Positions 16,722 to 25,682 of a stretch of DNA of 47,249 bases are shown piece by piece. The notes under the pieces were generated by a model. The model was not told the origin of the DNA, ran no database searches, and saw only the letters and a list, made by a program, of their open reading frames with translations. The position numbers and the translations under genes are program-made. This stretch comes from Pseudomonadota bacterium (GTDB taxonomy: Bacteria > Pseudomonadota > Alphaproteobacteria > Micavibrionales > UBA2020). The stretch lies in the NCBI GenBank assembly GCA_021805245.1, contig JAJZFS010000063.1:1-47249 (forward strand), given 5' to 3'. Numbering within the stretch: position 1 is the stretch's first letter; each line of letters starts with the position of its first letter.

Positions 16722-18059
16722 TCAAATTTTCCAGACGGACGGATCGGCCTGAACCTGCTCGCCCGTCGCCATGTTTTTGACTTCATGCGGCTGCCCGTCC
16801 TCGAAAGGCGGGAACCAGACATAGGGAATGCCCTTTTTCTCGGCGTAAGACATCTGTTTTTTGACCTTGGTCGCGCTGTGATAAAGCTCCACGTTCACGC
16901 CGCGCAGACGCAGGCTGTGCGCGGTGGCGGCCGCTTCGGCGCGGCGCTCTTCCGCGGGCAGGACGACGAGGATCTGCGTCGGGCATTTCGCCACGGGCTT
17001 GATGTAGCCTTCGTCGAGCAGCATGGCGAAGAGGCGGGTAAGGCCGATGGAAACGCCGATGCCCGGCAGTTTTTGATTGATGAAGGCGCCCGCGAGATTG
17101 TCGTAGCGTCCACCGCCACCGATGGAGAGCGGCTTATCCTTGAACCGCACCTCGATCACCGTACCGGTGTAATAATCCAGCCCGCGGATGATGCCAAGGT
17201 CGGCGATGACGGAACCTTGCGGCAGGTGTTTCAGGTTGTCCATGACGAAAGAGAGTTCTTTCAGGCCTTCGTCCAGCAAATCATTCGCCACGCCGAGCGT
17301 GCGAACTTTTTCAACAAAGCCGTTGTCGGCGAACTGGATTTGCACAATGTCCAAACATTTTTGAGCTAAATCCAAACGCTCCCGAGACGATAGCTCTTGA
17401 GCTTCAAGTTCGAAGTGCATTGCTAATATAAGGCGCGTTTTGTCCACGCCAATCTTATCAATTTTATCCAGTTCGCGGGTGACGAATGGAATGTCTTTCA
17501 CGCCTAAGCCCTGCAAATAACCGATAATAATCTTCCTATTGCTGATGTGCATTTCCACCGGCGGAATATCGAGCGACTGATAGGCCTCGAACATCACCGC
17601 AGGCAGCTCGGCGTCGAAGTGCAGCGGCAGGCCGTCGACATTCACCACGTCGATGTCGCACTGGTAAAACTCGCGGAAGCGTCCTTTCTGCGGACGCTCG
17701 CCGCGCCAGGATTTCTGGATCTGGTAGCGCTTGAACGGAAAAACCAGATCGTTGCAATGCTGCGCCACATAGCGCGCCAGCGGCACGGTGAGGTCGAAGT
17801 GCAGGGCGAGGCGGGAGTCCTTGTCGTGGTCATCCGCATGGAGGCGGGTGAGCGTATAAATCTCCTTTTCCGTCTCGCCGCCTTTGGCAAGCAGGGCGTC
17901 GACTTCTTCCACGCTTGGCGTTTCGATGGAGCAAAAGCCGTAACGCTCGAACACGGCGCGGATCTTGTCCATCCATGCAAGTTCGACCGCGCGATATTCC
18001 GGCAGCCATTCGGGAAATCCGCTGATCTGTTTCGGTTTGTAAATTTTGTTTTCCGACAT
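16722..18059 (-). CDS. hisS: Histidyl-tRNA synthetase
   Basis: 445 residues from ATG at 18059 (MSENKIYKPK). Class II core: HFDLTVPLARYV, motif 2 region WRGERPQKGRFREFYQCDID, histidine-A motif RGLDYYTGTV and GGGGRYDNLAG; an anticodon-binding domain (QILVVLPAEERRAEAA) ends the protein. The REFYQCD motif 2 resembles eukaryote/actinobacterial-like HisRS more than the common RQFHQ or RQFMQ bacterial type. The frame stays open 56 codons upstream, but the family begins here. GGTGGGG is a weak ribosome binding site. The exported-protein gene follows, its TTG-AGGAGA overlapping the end of hisS. Confidence 0.93.
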   Translation of the reverse strand: MSENKIYKPKQISGFPEWLPEYRAVELAWMDKIRAVFERYGFCSIETPSVEEVDALLAKGGETEKEIYTLTRLHADDHDKDSRLALHFDLTVPLARYVAQHCNDLVFPFKRYQIQKSWRGERPQKGRFREFYQCDIDVVNVDGLPLHFDAELPAVMFEAYQSLDIPPVEMHISNRKIIIGYLQGLGVKDIPFVTRELDKIDKIGVDKTRLILAMHFELEAQELSSRERLDLAQKCLDIVQIQFADNGFVEKVRTLGVANDLLDEGLKELSFVMDNLKHLPQGSVIADLGIIRGLDYYTGTVIEVRFKDKPLSIGGGGRYDNLAGAFINQKLPGIGVSIGLTRLFAMLLDEGYIKPVAKCPTQILVVLPAEERRAEAAATAHSLRLRGVNVELYHSATKVKKQMSYAEKKGIPYVWFPPFEDGQPHEVKNMATGEQVQADPSVWKI

Positions 18060-18199
18060 TACCCCACCATTCCGGTTCATATTAACCCACGGGCGGACAT
18101 GAATAAACATCATTTTTTTACCGTTTTTGATTGTCATCAAATGACGACTCAGCCAAAGGGCATAGCGTTGTACACGAACAGAGCAAAAAGGAGGGAACC

Positions 18200-18385
18200 A
18201 TGATGAAAGGCATGCACCACACTGCAAAGACGGTATCGGAGATGTACCCGCCGTTCGCCGCCATGCTGGCCGGAAAGGACTTTGTCGACACGGCCTGGCT
18301 GGAGGAGGAGGACCCGGACATCGAATTCCGGCAGAAAATCGAAAACGAAGGCAAAATCGTTTACGAGATTGTCACCGAATGTTAA
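18200..18385 (+). CDS. Small conserved-looking acidic protein, unknown function
   Basis: 61 residues starting MMKGMHHTAK and ending VYEIVTEC. A perfect AGGAGG (18189-18194) five bases before ATG 18200 is one of the best ribosome binding sites in the window and argues for real translation; the frame is open upstream to 18131 but without a site. The sequence is soluble, with an acidic centre (LEEEDPD) and a C-terminal cysteine. No family recognised. A 25-base palindrome lies immediately after the stop. Confidence 0.55.
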   Translation: MMKGMHHTAKTVSEMYPPFAAMLAGKDFVDTAWLEEEDPDIEFRQKIENEGKIVYEIVTEC

Positions 18386-18388
18386 GCA

Positions 18389-18413
18389 TATTTTACTTTG
18401 CAGAAGTAAAATA
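18389..18413. repeat. Perfect AT-rich inverted repeat after the small gene
   Basis: TATTTTACTT and AAGTAAAATA flank a TGCAG loop: ten-base perfect arms, three bases after the stop codon at 18385. There is no T-run after it, so it is either a weak terminator or an RNA-stabilising hairpin, or an operator for the gene starting at 18533. Confidence 0.6.
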
Positions 18414-18532
18414 ATAGGTTGAATAATAACGTCTTTTTTTCACAATTGAGGACGCGCAGGGAGAATTTGACATGTTTGTCTTCGGGGCGCATCCTGAATG
18501 GAATTTGTCGAGTCCTTTAAGGGAGAAATTCC

Positions 18533-19204
18533 ATGCAGGCGAGCCAGAACATTGTGGAATCCGATACGCAACATTTAGACGAGTTCATGCCGATAGACGT
18601 CAGCGTCGTGCGCGCGGCACCGCTTGAAACCTCTCCTTACGAGCATATCGTCGTATCCGGTTTCATTACGCCGGAATGGCGCGACATTTTACTGAAAGAA
18701 TATCCTGTCGTGGAAAAAGGCGGCAGCTTTCCGCTCCAGACCGTGGAATACGGCACGCTGTTCAAGCGGCTGATCGACGCGATGAACGGCGACGACTTCC
18801 GCCACGCTATCGAGGAAAAATTCTCCGTCGATCTCAGCGACAAGCCGACGATGTTCACCGTGCGCGGCAAGTGCCGCGCCAAAGACGGCAAGATCCATAC
18901 CGATTCCGAAAGCAAAATCATCACCGTACTGCTTTATATGAACCCTTCGTGGGAAGACCAGGGCGGCAAGCTCAGGCTCCTGCGCAGCAACGACATGAAC
19001 GACGTCGCGCGCGAAGTGCCGCCGGAAATCGGCACGTTGCTGGTGTTCAAGCGCAGCGACAATTCATGGCACGGCCACCTGCCGTTCGAGGGCACGCGCC
19101 GCGTTATCCAGATGAACTGGGTGACCGACCAGAAATACGTCGACCACGAGCAAAAACGTCACGGCTGGTCGTCGTGGCTGAAGAGGCTCGGCGGCGGATA
19201 TTAA
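18533..19204 (+). CDS. 2-oxoglutarate/Fe(II)-dependent oxygenase-like protein
   Basis: 223 residues. The double-stranded beta-helix iron site is suggested by His122-x-Asp124 (KIHTDSESK), a distal His in SWHGHLPF (His180 or His182) and Arg189/Arg190 in GTRRVIQMNW for the 2-oxoglutarate carboxylate. NPSWEDQGGKLRLL between them is typical of prolyl-hydroxylase-like members. The substrate is unknown. GGGAG precedes the ATG. The gene stands alone between a small gene on the same strand and the opposite-strand chemoreceptor. Confidence 0.75.
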   Translation: MQASQNIVESDTQHLDEFMPIDVSVVRAAPLETSPYEHIVVSGFITPEWRDILLKEYPVVEKGGSFPLQTVEYGTLFKRLIDAMNGDDFRHAIEEKFSVDLSDKPTMFTVRGKCRAKDGKIHTDSESKIITVLLYMNPSWEDQGGKLRLLRSNDMNDVAREVPPEIGTLLVFKRSDNSWHGHLPFEGTRRVIQMNWVTDQKYVDHEQKRHGWSSWLKRLGGGY

Positions 19205-19221
19205 TTCGTTAATTCACCTTC

Positions 19222-20922
19222 TCAGGCCTCGCGCACCGCGCTAAGGAACGTATTGACCGCCTCGCGCAGGTGATCGCCGTTTCTGGCGAGTTCTCCGGCG
19301 GCGGCAAGGACCTGTTCCGCCGTGATGCCGGTGCGCCTTGCGGCGTCGTTGACGGCAGCGATATTTCCGGAGACTTCACGCGTCCCCGTCGCGGCTTCCG
19401 TGACGTTGCGCGCGATCTCCTGCGTCGCGGAGCCCTGTTCCTCGACGGCGGCGGAAATGGCGACGGCTGTCTCGCGCACCTTTTCAATACTGCCCGTAAT
19501 ATCCTGAATGGCCGCGGCAGAGGCGGTGCTGGCCTCCTGAATATCCCTGATCTGCTGCCCGATCTCTTCCGTCGCTTTGGCGGTCTGCCCCGCAAGCGCC
19601 TTCACTTCCGAGGCGACGACGGCGAAGCCTTTGCCCGCTTCGCCCGCGCGCGCCGCCTCGATGGTGGCGTTGAGCGCGAGCAGGTTGGTTTGCGCGGCAA
19701 TATCGTTGATGAGCGCGATGATCGCGCCGATCTTCCCCGACGCGGCGGAAAGGTCATGAACCTTGGCGTTCGTGGCGGTCGTCTGCTCCGCAGCGCGTGA
19801 AATCTGGCTGCCGGAATCCCTGACGCGCTGCTCGATCTCGCGGATGGAGGCGGAAAGCTCTTCGGTCGCGGAGGCGACGGTCTGGACGTTCGCCGAAGCC
19901 TGCTCGGACGCGGCGGCAACGGCGCTGGAACGGCCCGTGGTTTCTTCCGCGGCGGCGGTCATGGTTTTTGCCGTGGTTTCCATTTCGGATGCGGCCGCGC
20001 TGATGGTCTGGGCGATGGCGGCGATGGCATTTTCAAATTCCCCGACAAGGCGGTCGATGTTTTGCGCGCGCGCGAGCTGCTTTTGCTGCTCGGCGGCCTG
20101 TTCGGCGCGCAGGCGTTCGGCTTCCATGCCGTTGTTTTTGAAGACGGCGACGGCGCGCGCCATGATGCCGATTTCGTCCGCGCGGTCGGCAAACGGCACC
20201 TCCGCCTCGTAATCCTTATCGGCCAGACGCCCCATGACGTCCGTCATCTTGCCGAGCGGGCGGCTGACGACGCGGCTCATCAGCATGCGGATCGCCAGCA
20301 CGCCCGCAATGGCGGCCAGCAGACCGGAAACAGCCATGAGAACGAGGATCATCCTGAGCTTCGCGAAAGCCGTGCCGGTCTTCAGGCTGCTGGAAAAGAC
20401 GGCGATGACGTCGCCGTCCTTTTCGCCCATCGCCGTGTGGCAGGTGTGGCAGACAGGCTGATTGGCGCCCGGCGTCACGCCGAGGATGATCGGCAGGCTA
20501 TAGCGGTAGGCGCCCTTGACGAACCGCCCGACGGGTTTTTTGGTTTCAAGCACCTGCTTGTCGATCGCGTCGCGCACGGGGCGCGGCTTGACGTCGGGAT
20601 AGGCCTTGGCGGTAAAATCGAGCGTCTTCGGGCTCCAGGCGCTCCACAGCTTGCCCTTGTAGTCGTTGTTGCGCTGCTTGTACCAGCTGTAATAGACGTT
20701 GATGGCGGCGGGATCGTCGGTGCGGCGCTCCATCGTCGCGATCACAAGCGCGCGCATTGACTGCAATTCGTTGTGCGAGAGTTTTTCGAATTTGTCCTGC
20801 ATCTGCGTGTATTGCAGCCCCGCCACGGCCGCCAGCGTGGCGCAGACGATGGCAAGAATGCCCGCACCGGCAATCACCATAAACCGGCTTTGCAGTTGCA
20901 GATTTTTCCACCATTTTTTCAT
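19222..20922 (-). CDS. Methyl-accepting chemotaxis protein with a periplasmic haem-c-type sensor
   Basis: 566 residues. Membrane segment 1 about 15-36; periplasmic domain 37-190; membrane segment 2 about 190-213; HAMP about 210-262; then a long cytoplasmic signalling coiled coil with the conserved hairpin tip ([19 protein letters not shown]) and [20 protein letters not shown]. The periplasmic domain contains CHTCH (158-162), a CxxCH covalent haem-binding motif, in a context ([10 protein letters not shown] before, [15 protein letters not shown] after) like the DUF3365/Tll0287-type haem sensor. It probably senses redox state or a gas and controls motility through CheA/CheW. There are no che genes nearby. 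GGGGGA precedes the ATG. Confidence 0.88.
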   Translation of the reverse strand: MKKWWKNLQLQSRFMVIAGAGILAIVCATLAAVAGLQYTQMQDKFEKLSHNELQSMRALVIATMERRTDDPAAINVYYSWYKQRNNDYKGKLWSAWSPKTLDFTAKAYPDVKPRPVRDAIDKQVLETKKPVGRFVKGAYRYSLPIILGVTPGANQPVCHTCHTAMGEKDGDVIAVFSSSLKTGTAFAKLRMILVLMAVSGLLAAIAGVLAIRMLMSRVVSRPLGKMTDVMGRLADKDYEAEVPFADRADEIGIMARAVAVFKNNGMEAERLRAEQAAEQQKQLARAQNIDRLVGEFENAIAAIAQTISAAASEMETTAKTMTAAAEETTGRSSAVAAASEQASANVQTVASATEELSASIREIEQRVRDSGSQISRAAEQTTATNAKVHDLSAASGKIGAIIALINDIAAQTNLLALNATIEAARAGEAGKGFAVVASEVKALAGQTAKATEEIGQQIRDIQEASTASAAAIQDITGSIEKVRETAVAISAAVEEQGSATQEIARNVTEAATGTREVSGNIAAVNDAARRTGITAEQVLAAAGELARNGDHLREAVNTFLSAVREA

Positions 20923-21034
20923 GACTTAATTCCCCCTTGGTCTTGCATCCCTTGAACGAATGTTAGGAGCAATGCAGGGCGCATTCAATGGTAATCGGTG
21001 ACATAATAAGGGCTGGTTCGGTCCTGTTTGCGGA

Positions 21035-21319
21035 CTAGTAATAGCTGCAGGTTTTTGTGCAGAAGGCGGAACTCTGTCCGGAACTCAGGCAGGACTTCAG
21101 ACAACGGGGGTCAGCCGTATTGCCGCCGGCTTTTCTCTGTACTTCCGGATCGTACGAGCAGCGCGTCTGGCAATAGTCTTCTTCAAAACCCCGTTGCGTG
21201 CAATTGTTCAGGCACCAGCTGTCGGTACCCGCTCCTTTCGGCTTGTGCAGCACCAGCATGGCGACAAAGAACGCGGCAAGGATGCCGAAACCGATGATGG
21301 GAATGAGATCCTTCTTCAT
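21035..21319 (-). CDS. Small membrane-anchored protein with two CX3C-X9-CX3CSY modules
   Basis: 94 residues from ATG at 21319 (AGAGG six bases upstream; a TTG two codons earlier is possible). Residues 6-25 form one membrane helix with a positive N-terminus (MKKD), so the rest is probably periplasmic. The periplasmic part holds an internal duplication: Cys36/40/50/54 and Cys73/77/87/91, each spaced CX3C-X9-CX3C and followed by Ser-Tyr. Eight evenly placed cysteines suggest two disulfide-locked helical hairpins. I recognise no family. Neighbouring genes give no functional hint. Confidence 0.68.
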   Translation of the reverse strand: MKKDLIPIIGFGILAAFFVAMLVLHKPKGAGTDSWCLNNCTQRGFEEDYCQTRCSYDPEVQRKAGGNTADPRCLKSCLSSGQSSAFCTKTCSYY

Positions 21320-21400
21320 GCACAACCTCTGACGCGTTTTTGTGCGTCATAACTATTCTATAAGGGAATAAGAGGGCGTCAAAGGGAAAAATGCCGCGCG

Positions 21401-22396
21401 TCAGGCGGCAGCCTGCGCGAAACCGACCATTTTTTTGCGCTCATCGTCCCACAGCGCCAGCCGGAAGCAGGCGGGAATATCGCGCAGGGTTCTTTTGCGC
21501 ACGTCCTGTAGCACGGTGATCTGCGCGAAACACTGCCGCAGACGATAGAGCGGTATGTGTCCGTTGAGGTGGTGGATATGGTGCAGATTGATATTGCCGA
21601 CCAGCCAACTGACGGGACGGGAAAACTCGAAATAGGAACTGCCCAGAAGGCCGGCGTCGAAATAACTCCATGCGTCCTTCTTTCGCCAGTAGGCGTCTTC
21701 ATACTGGTGCTGGATATAGAACATCACGATACCGAGCGAACTGCCCAGCCAGACCACCGGCAGGTACACGAAGAAGAAGCCCTGCCAGCCGAAAAAATGC
21801 ACCAGCCCCGCGATGCCGAGCAAAATCGCGGCATTGGTCAGCATGACGTTCTTCCACATTTTCACCGAATGAAACTCGCAGTCGAGCGGCAGGCGGTGCT
21901 TGACGCCGAACAGCAGCACCGGCGCGACGAAAATCAGGAACAACGGCGCGCGGTAAATCCTGTACCACAGCTTTTTAAAGGGAGACGCCGCGCGGTATTC
22001 CTCCACGGTGAAGGTATCGACGTCGCCGACGCCGCGCTTGTCGAGATTGCCGGAAAAGGCGTGATGGACGCTGTGATTTTTCTTCCAGTAATAATAAGGC
22101 GTGAGCGTCAGCACCCCGAGCGCGCAGCCCACGGCATTGTTGACCTTTTGCGATGAAAAATAGGAACCGTGTCCGCAATCGTGCTGGATGGTGAAAAGGC
22201 GCGTGATCATCACGCCCGCGACCGGCAGCAGCGCGAACATCAGCCACAGCCCGTGCGCGAGGCCATAGAGCATCAGACCAAAGGCGGCCGCAAACAACCC
22301 GAACGTCACGCCCAGGTCGCGCAAAGCGGTCCTGTTGTCCGGCACGGCATATTCCTTGATATGCCCCAGCAATTCGCGCTCTTTTTCAATCTCCAT
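21401..22396 (-). CDS. Membrane fatty-acid desaturase
   Basis: 331 residues from ATG at 22396. The three histidine boxes of the di-iron membrane desaturases are present: HDCGH (72-76), HSVHH (108-112) and HHIHH (272-276). Hydrophobic segments around 30-65, 85-100, 150-165 and 185-225 fit the usual four-helix layout. It would insert a double bond into a membrane lipid acyl chain; the position is not readable. The frame is open 35 codons further upstream (hydrophobic, AT-rich); that start is not excluded. A TATAAT on the minus strand near 22475 could drive it. Confidence 0.85.
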   Translation of the reverse strand: MEIEKERELLGHIKEYAVPDNRTALRDLGVTFGLFAAAFGLMLYGLAHGLWLMFALLPVAGVMITRLFTIQHDCGHGSYFSSQKVNNAVGCALGVLTLTPYYYWKKNHSVHHAFSGNLDKRGVGDVDTFTVEEYRAASPFKKLWYRIYRAPLFLIFVAPVLLFGVKHRLPLDCEFHSVKMWKNVMLTNAAILLGIAGLVHFFGWQGFFFVYLPVVWLGSSLGIVMFYIQHQYEDAYWRKKDAWSYFDAGLLGSSYFEFSRPVSWLVGNINLHHIHHLNGHIPLYRLRQCFAQITVLQDVRKRTLRDIPACFRLALWDDERKKMVGFAQAAA

Positions 22397-22501
22397 ATTC
22401 AGGCAATACAACCCCGTTCCGGCAAGCCGGCTTTCTACAAGTGCTTTTTGGTAAATCCCCGAGTATGCTTTAATTATAACGGAAAAAATGACCGAAATCA
22501 A

Positions 22502-23059
22502 TTAAAGTCGATAATCTACTGAAATCACCTCGAGCATTTCCGTTCCGCCCGCGGTTTTGACCGTTACTTCGTCTCCGGCTTCGGCTTTGAGCAGCGCGCG
22601 GGCGACGGGCGAGAGCCAGCTGATTTTTTTCTGCGCGATGTCGGCTTCATCGGGGCCGACCAGCGTCACGGTATGCACCGTGCCGTCTTCGCGGACGTAC
22701 ACGACGGTCGCGCCGAAAAACACTTTTTTCAACCCCTGTTGCTTTTTCGGGTCGACGACTTCCGCGCTCTCCAGCCGCTTGGTCAGGTAGCGCAGGCGGC
22801 GGTCGATCTCGCGCAGGCGTTTTTTGCCGTAGAGATAATCTCCGTTCTCCGAGCGGTCGCCGTTGCCCGCCGCCCACGAGACGATCTCCACCACCTTGGG
22901 GCGTTCTTCGCGATAAAGATGGTTCAGCTCCGCCTGCAGCGCGGCAAAGCCCGCCGGCGTCATGTAGTTTTTAACGCCCGCGGGCAGCGTCTCTTCGGCC
23001 GCGCCGCCGTCCGCTTCTTCCTGCGACTGGCCATCTTCCGTGGTAAAAGCCTTGCTCAT
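22502..23059 (-). CDS. greB: Transcription elongation factor GreB-like
   Basis: 185 residues from ATG at 23059. NGDRSENGDYLYGKKRLREI, followed by DRRLRYLTKRLE, is the GreA/GreB coiled-coil hairpin that enters the RNA polymerase secondary channel, with the acidic tip (D, E) in place. The C-terminal FKBP-like half ends VKTAGGTEMLEVISVDY. KKRLREIDRRLRYL favours GreB over GreA. About 25 extra residues, acidic and low in complexity, precede the core. A perfect TTGACA (complement of 23090-23095) and a poor -10 (CAAGAT, complement of 23066-23071) end six bases before the ATG, so the mRNA may be leaderless. Confidence 0.86.
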   Translation of the reverse strand: MSKAFTTEDGQSQEEADGGAAEETLPAGVKNYMTPAGFAALQAELNHLYREERPKVVEIVSWAAGNGDRSENGDYLYGKKRLREIDRRLRYLTKRLESAEVVDPKKQQGLKKVFFGATVVYVREDGTVHTVTLVGPDEADIAQKKISWLSPVARALLKAEAGDEVTVKTAGGTEMLEVISVDYRL

Positions 23060-23167
23060 AATGGCATCTTGACGGCAGGGAGGCGGATATGTCAACACAT
23101 GAAGACTTGAATCTTTGCCGCAAAACGGGCTATCAATGCAATCCGCACAAAAAAAAGAAAAAGAAAA

Positions 23168-23623
23168 ATGTCAAAGAAGAAGATAAAACTCGACCGCAAG
23201 CCGGGATTGTACCTCAAGGACACCGGCCACAAGGGGCGCGGCGTGTTCTGCACGCAGGACATCCGCAAAGGCGAAATTCTCGAAGTCACGCCGACCATCA
23301 TCCTCAACAAGTCCGCAAGCGAAGCGATCGAGGACACGATCCTCGGCAACTACGTTTTCCAGATCGGCGCCATTTCAAAGGCGCACCGCAAGCAGCTCGG
23401 CATCACGGACATATCGAAGTGCTGCGGCGTGATTATGGGGATCATCTCCTACTTCAACCACGCCGAAAAGCCCAACGCCGGGGTGGAATGGGAAGAGCAC
23501 GACGGCACGCTCTACCATCAGGTGCGCGCGCTCAAAAACATCCCGAAAAACACAGAAATTTGCACGACCTACGGCGGCGGCTGGTTCAAAGACCGCAAGG
23601 ACACGATCAAGCATCACAAATAA
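23168..23623 (+). CDS. SET-domain protein (putative lysine methyltransferase)
   Basis: 151 residues made almost entirely of a SET domain. KGRGVFCTQDIRKGEIL (22-38) is the SAM-proximal start; YFNHAEKPNAGVEW matches the NHxxxPN pseudoknot motif; and EICTTYGGGW matches the final ELxxxYG element. SET proteins methylate lysines using SAM; bacterial substrates are largely unknown. There are no pre-SET or post-SET cysteine clusters. The ATG follows an extremely A-rich run (from about 23150) with no true Shine-Dalgarno sequence. It is divergent from greB and convergent with cobT (14 bases between stops). Confidence 0.85.
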   Translation: MSKKKIKLDRKPGLYLKDTGHKGRGVFCTQDIRKGEILEVTPTIILNKSASEAIEDTILGNYVFQIGAISKAHRKQLGITDISKCCGVIMGIISYFNHAEKPNAGVEWEEHDGTLYHQVRALKNIPKNTEICTTYGGGWFKDRKDTIKHHK

Positions 23624-23637
23624 TCAGCGCGGCCCCG

Positions 23638-25488
23638 TCAGTGCGACTTGCGCTTGCGCGGCTTCGCCGGCTTTTCGTCGAACAGCTCGGCCAGCTTCTC
23701 GGTGATCGCACCGCCCAGCTCCTCCGCGTCCGTCAGCGTGACGGCGCGGCGGTAATAGCGGGTGACGTCGTGGCCGATGCCGATGGCGATGAGCTGTATC
23801 TGCGCGCGCGTCTCGATCCAGTCGATCACGCGGCGCAGCTGTTCCTCCAGATAGTTGCCTTGATTGGCGGAGAGGGTGGAATCGTCCACCGGCGCGCCGT
23901 CGGAAATGACCATGAGGATTTTGCGCTGCTCCGGACGGCTCATCAGCCGGTTGTAGGCCCAGATCAGCGCCTCGCCGTCGATGTTCTCTTTCAGCAGGCC
24001 TTCGCGCAGCATCAGGCCGAGGCTCGGGCGCGCGTGCCGCCACGGGCTGTCGGCATCCTTATAAATGATATGGCGCAGGTCGTTGAGACGTCCGGGAAAG
24101 GCGGGCTTGCCGTCGGCGAGCCATTTCTCGCGCGACGAGCCGCCTTTCCACGCGCGGGTGGTGAAGCCGAGAATTTCCACGCGCACGCCGCAGCGCTCCA
24201 GCGTGCGGGCGAGAATATCGGTGCTCATCGCGGCGATGGTGATCGGCCGCCCGCGCATCGAGCCTGAATTGTCGATCAGCAGCGTCACCACCGTGTCGCG
24301 GAATTCGGCGTGCTTTTCCTGCTTGTAGGTGACGGGATAATGCGGATTGGCAACGATGCGGGAGAGGCGCGCGGAATCGAGGATGCCTTCGTCGAGATCG
24401 AACTCCCACGAGCGCGTCTGCTGCGCCATCAGTTTCCGTTGCAGCCGGTTGGCGAGGCGGGTGATGACGCTGTGCAGGTGGACGAGCTGTTTGTCGAGCG
24501 TTTTGCGCAGCTTTTGCAGCTCTTCCGGATCGCAAAGGTCGTTCGCCCTGACCACTTCGTCGAACGCGGAGGTGTAAATCTTGTAGTTGCCGAACGGCGT
24601 GTTCGTAGCGTTGCGCGGCGCGTTGCTGCGCGCGGTCTCGGCTTCGCCGCCGCCGTCCGAGCCGTCCTCCTCGCCAGTCTCGAAGCCGCCCTGCATCTCG
24701 GCGGATTGCTCCGTTTGCTCGCCGTCTTCCTCTTCGTGTCCGGTCTGCGACGTGGCGGTTTGCGCCGCCATTTCCTCGGCGGATTGCTCTTCGTCCTGAC
24801 CTTGCAGGTCTTCCTGCTCGGCGCCGGCATCGGAGGGCGGCGACGCGTCGGCCAGCGCGTCGGGCATGTCCATTTTCTTCAAAAGCCCGTGGGTGAGCGC
24901 GGCAAACGCCGCCTGATCGTGCCGCGCGTCCTTGAGCTTTTTGAGATCGTCCGCGTCGAGATGCGACTTGAACCACGGCTTCCAGACTTTCAGCAGCTTC
25001 TGTGCTTCGGCGGGCGCGGGGCGTCCGGTCAGGATTTCACGCGTGACGAAGCGCAAGGCCTCTTCCAGCGGCGCGTCGTCCATGCTCTTGACGAGATCGA
25101 GTTTTTTCTGCCGCAGGTCATGGCGCAAAACCGTTTCGACGTTGCCCGCCGCGCCCGGATAATCCGCCGTGCCGACAGCCTCGATGCGTGCATCCTCGAG
25201 CGCTTCATAAACAGCGCGCGCGGAGGCGTCCGCGGGCATCATCTTGCGGTGCAGCACGGCATCGTGATAGCGGATCCGGAGCGCCATGCCGTCGGCAAGG
25301 CCGCGTATGTAAGACACCAGCGCGTCGTCCAATAGCTTGGGCATGGCGGGCAGGTGGATCGTCTTGCCGCTCAAGTCCGCCTGATGCCCGCCGAACACCA
25401 CTTCGACGTCGTCATGTCCCGACAGCGCGCGCGCCGTGGACTCGGTCGCCTGCTTGAAGTTTTCGGTTGTGTCGTGTTCCTGCGTCAT
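23638..25488 (-). CDS. cobT: Cobaltochelatase-type subunit CobT
   Basis: 616 residues. The N-terminal helical domain (about 1-210) is followed by an acidic, low-complexity linker (about 212-290, many Glu/Asp/Gln) and a C-terminal VWA domain with the metal-ion site DNSGS (406-410) and later [10 protein letters not shown]. CobT pairs with the AAA+ protein CobS and with CobN to insert cobalt in aerobic cobalamin synthesis. No cobN is in this window. cobS lies 884 bases upstream in the same direction, with an opposite-strand gene between, so this copy is not simply operonic with cobS. Confidence 0.92.
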   Translation of the reverse strand: MTQEHDTTENFKQATESTARALSGHDDVEVVFGGHQADLSGKTIHLPAMPKLLDDALVSYIRGLADGMALRIRYHDAVLHRKMMPADASARAVYEALEDARIEAVGTADYPGAAGNVETVLRHDLRQKKLDLVKSMDDAPLEEALRFVTREILTGRPAPAEAQKLLKVWKPWFKSHLDADDLKKLKDARHDQAAFAALTHGLLKKMDMPDALADASPPSDAGAEQEDLQGQDEEQSAEEMAAQTATSQTGHEEEDGEQTEQSAEMQGGFETGEEDGSDGGGEAETARSNAPRNATNTPFGNYKIYTSAFDEVVRANDLCDPEELQKLRKTLDKQLVHLHSVITRLANRLQRKLMAQQTRSWEFDLDEGILDSARLSRIVANPHYPVTYKQEKHAEFRDTVVTLLIDNSGSMRGRPITIAAMSTDILARTLERCGVRVEILGFTTRAWKGGSSREKWLADGKPAFPGRLNDLRHIIYKDADSPWRHARPSLGLMLREGLLKENIDGEALIWAYNRLMSRPEQRKILMVISDGAPVDDSTLSANQGNYLEEQLRRVIDWIETRAQIQLIAIGIGHDVTRYYRRAVTLTDAEELGGAITEKLAELFDEKPAKPRKRKSH

Positions 25489-25682
25489 GGCGGATGCTCT
25501 TTATTCCTCTTCCCATTCGAGAGTAGAGAAAAACCGGCACAGATAACAACTGTGGCGCGATATTATTTCTCTGTGGATATTTGGGATGACTATGGGAACA
25601 GGGGCTTGCATAATATTCAGCAAGTTTTAGACTGAATTCCGTCTACAAAATTACAGAATGATTCGAAAGGAGCGATCTCACG

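Noticed and set aside
18060-18227. Upstream-extended HisRS start
   Set aside because: The extra residues are not HisRS-like; the family core begins at MSENKIYKPK and the segment overlaps the leader of the divergent small gene.
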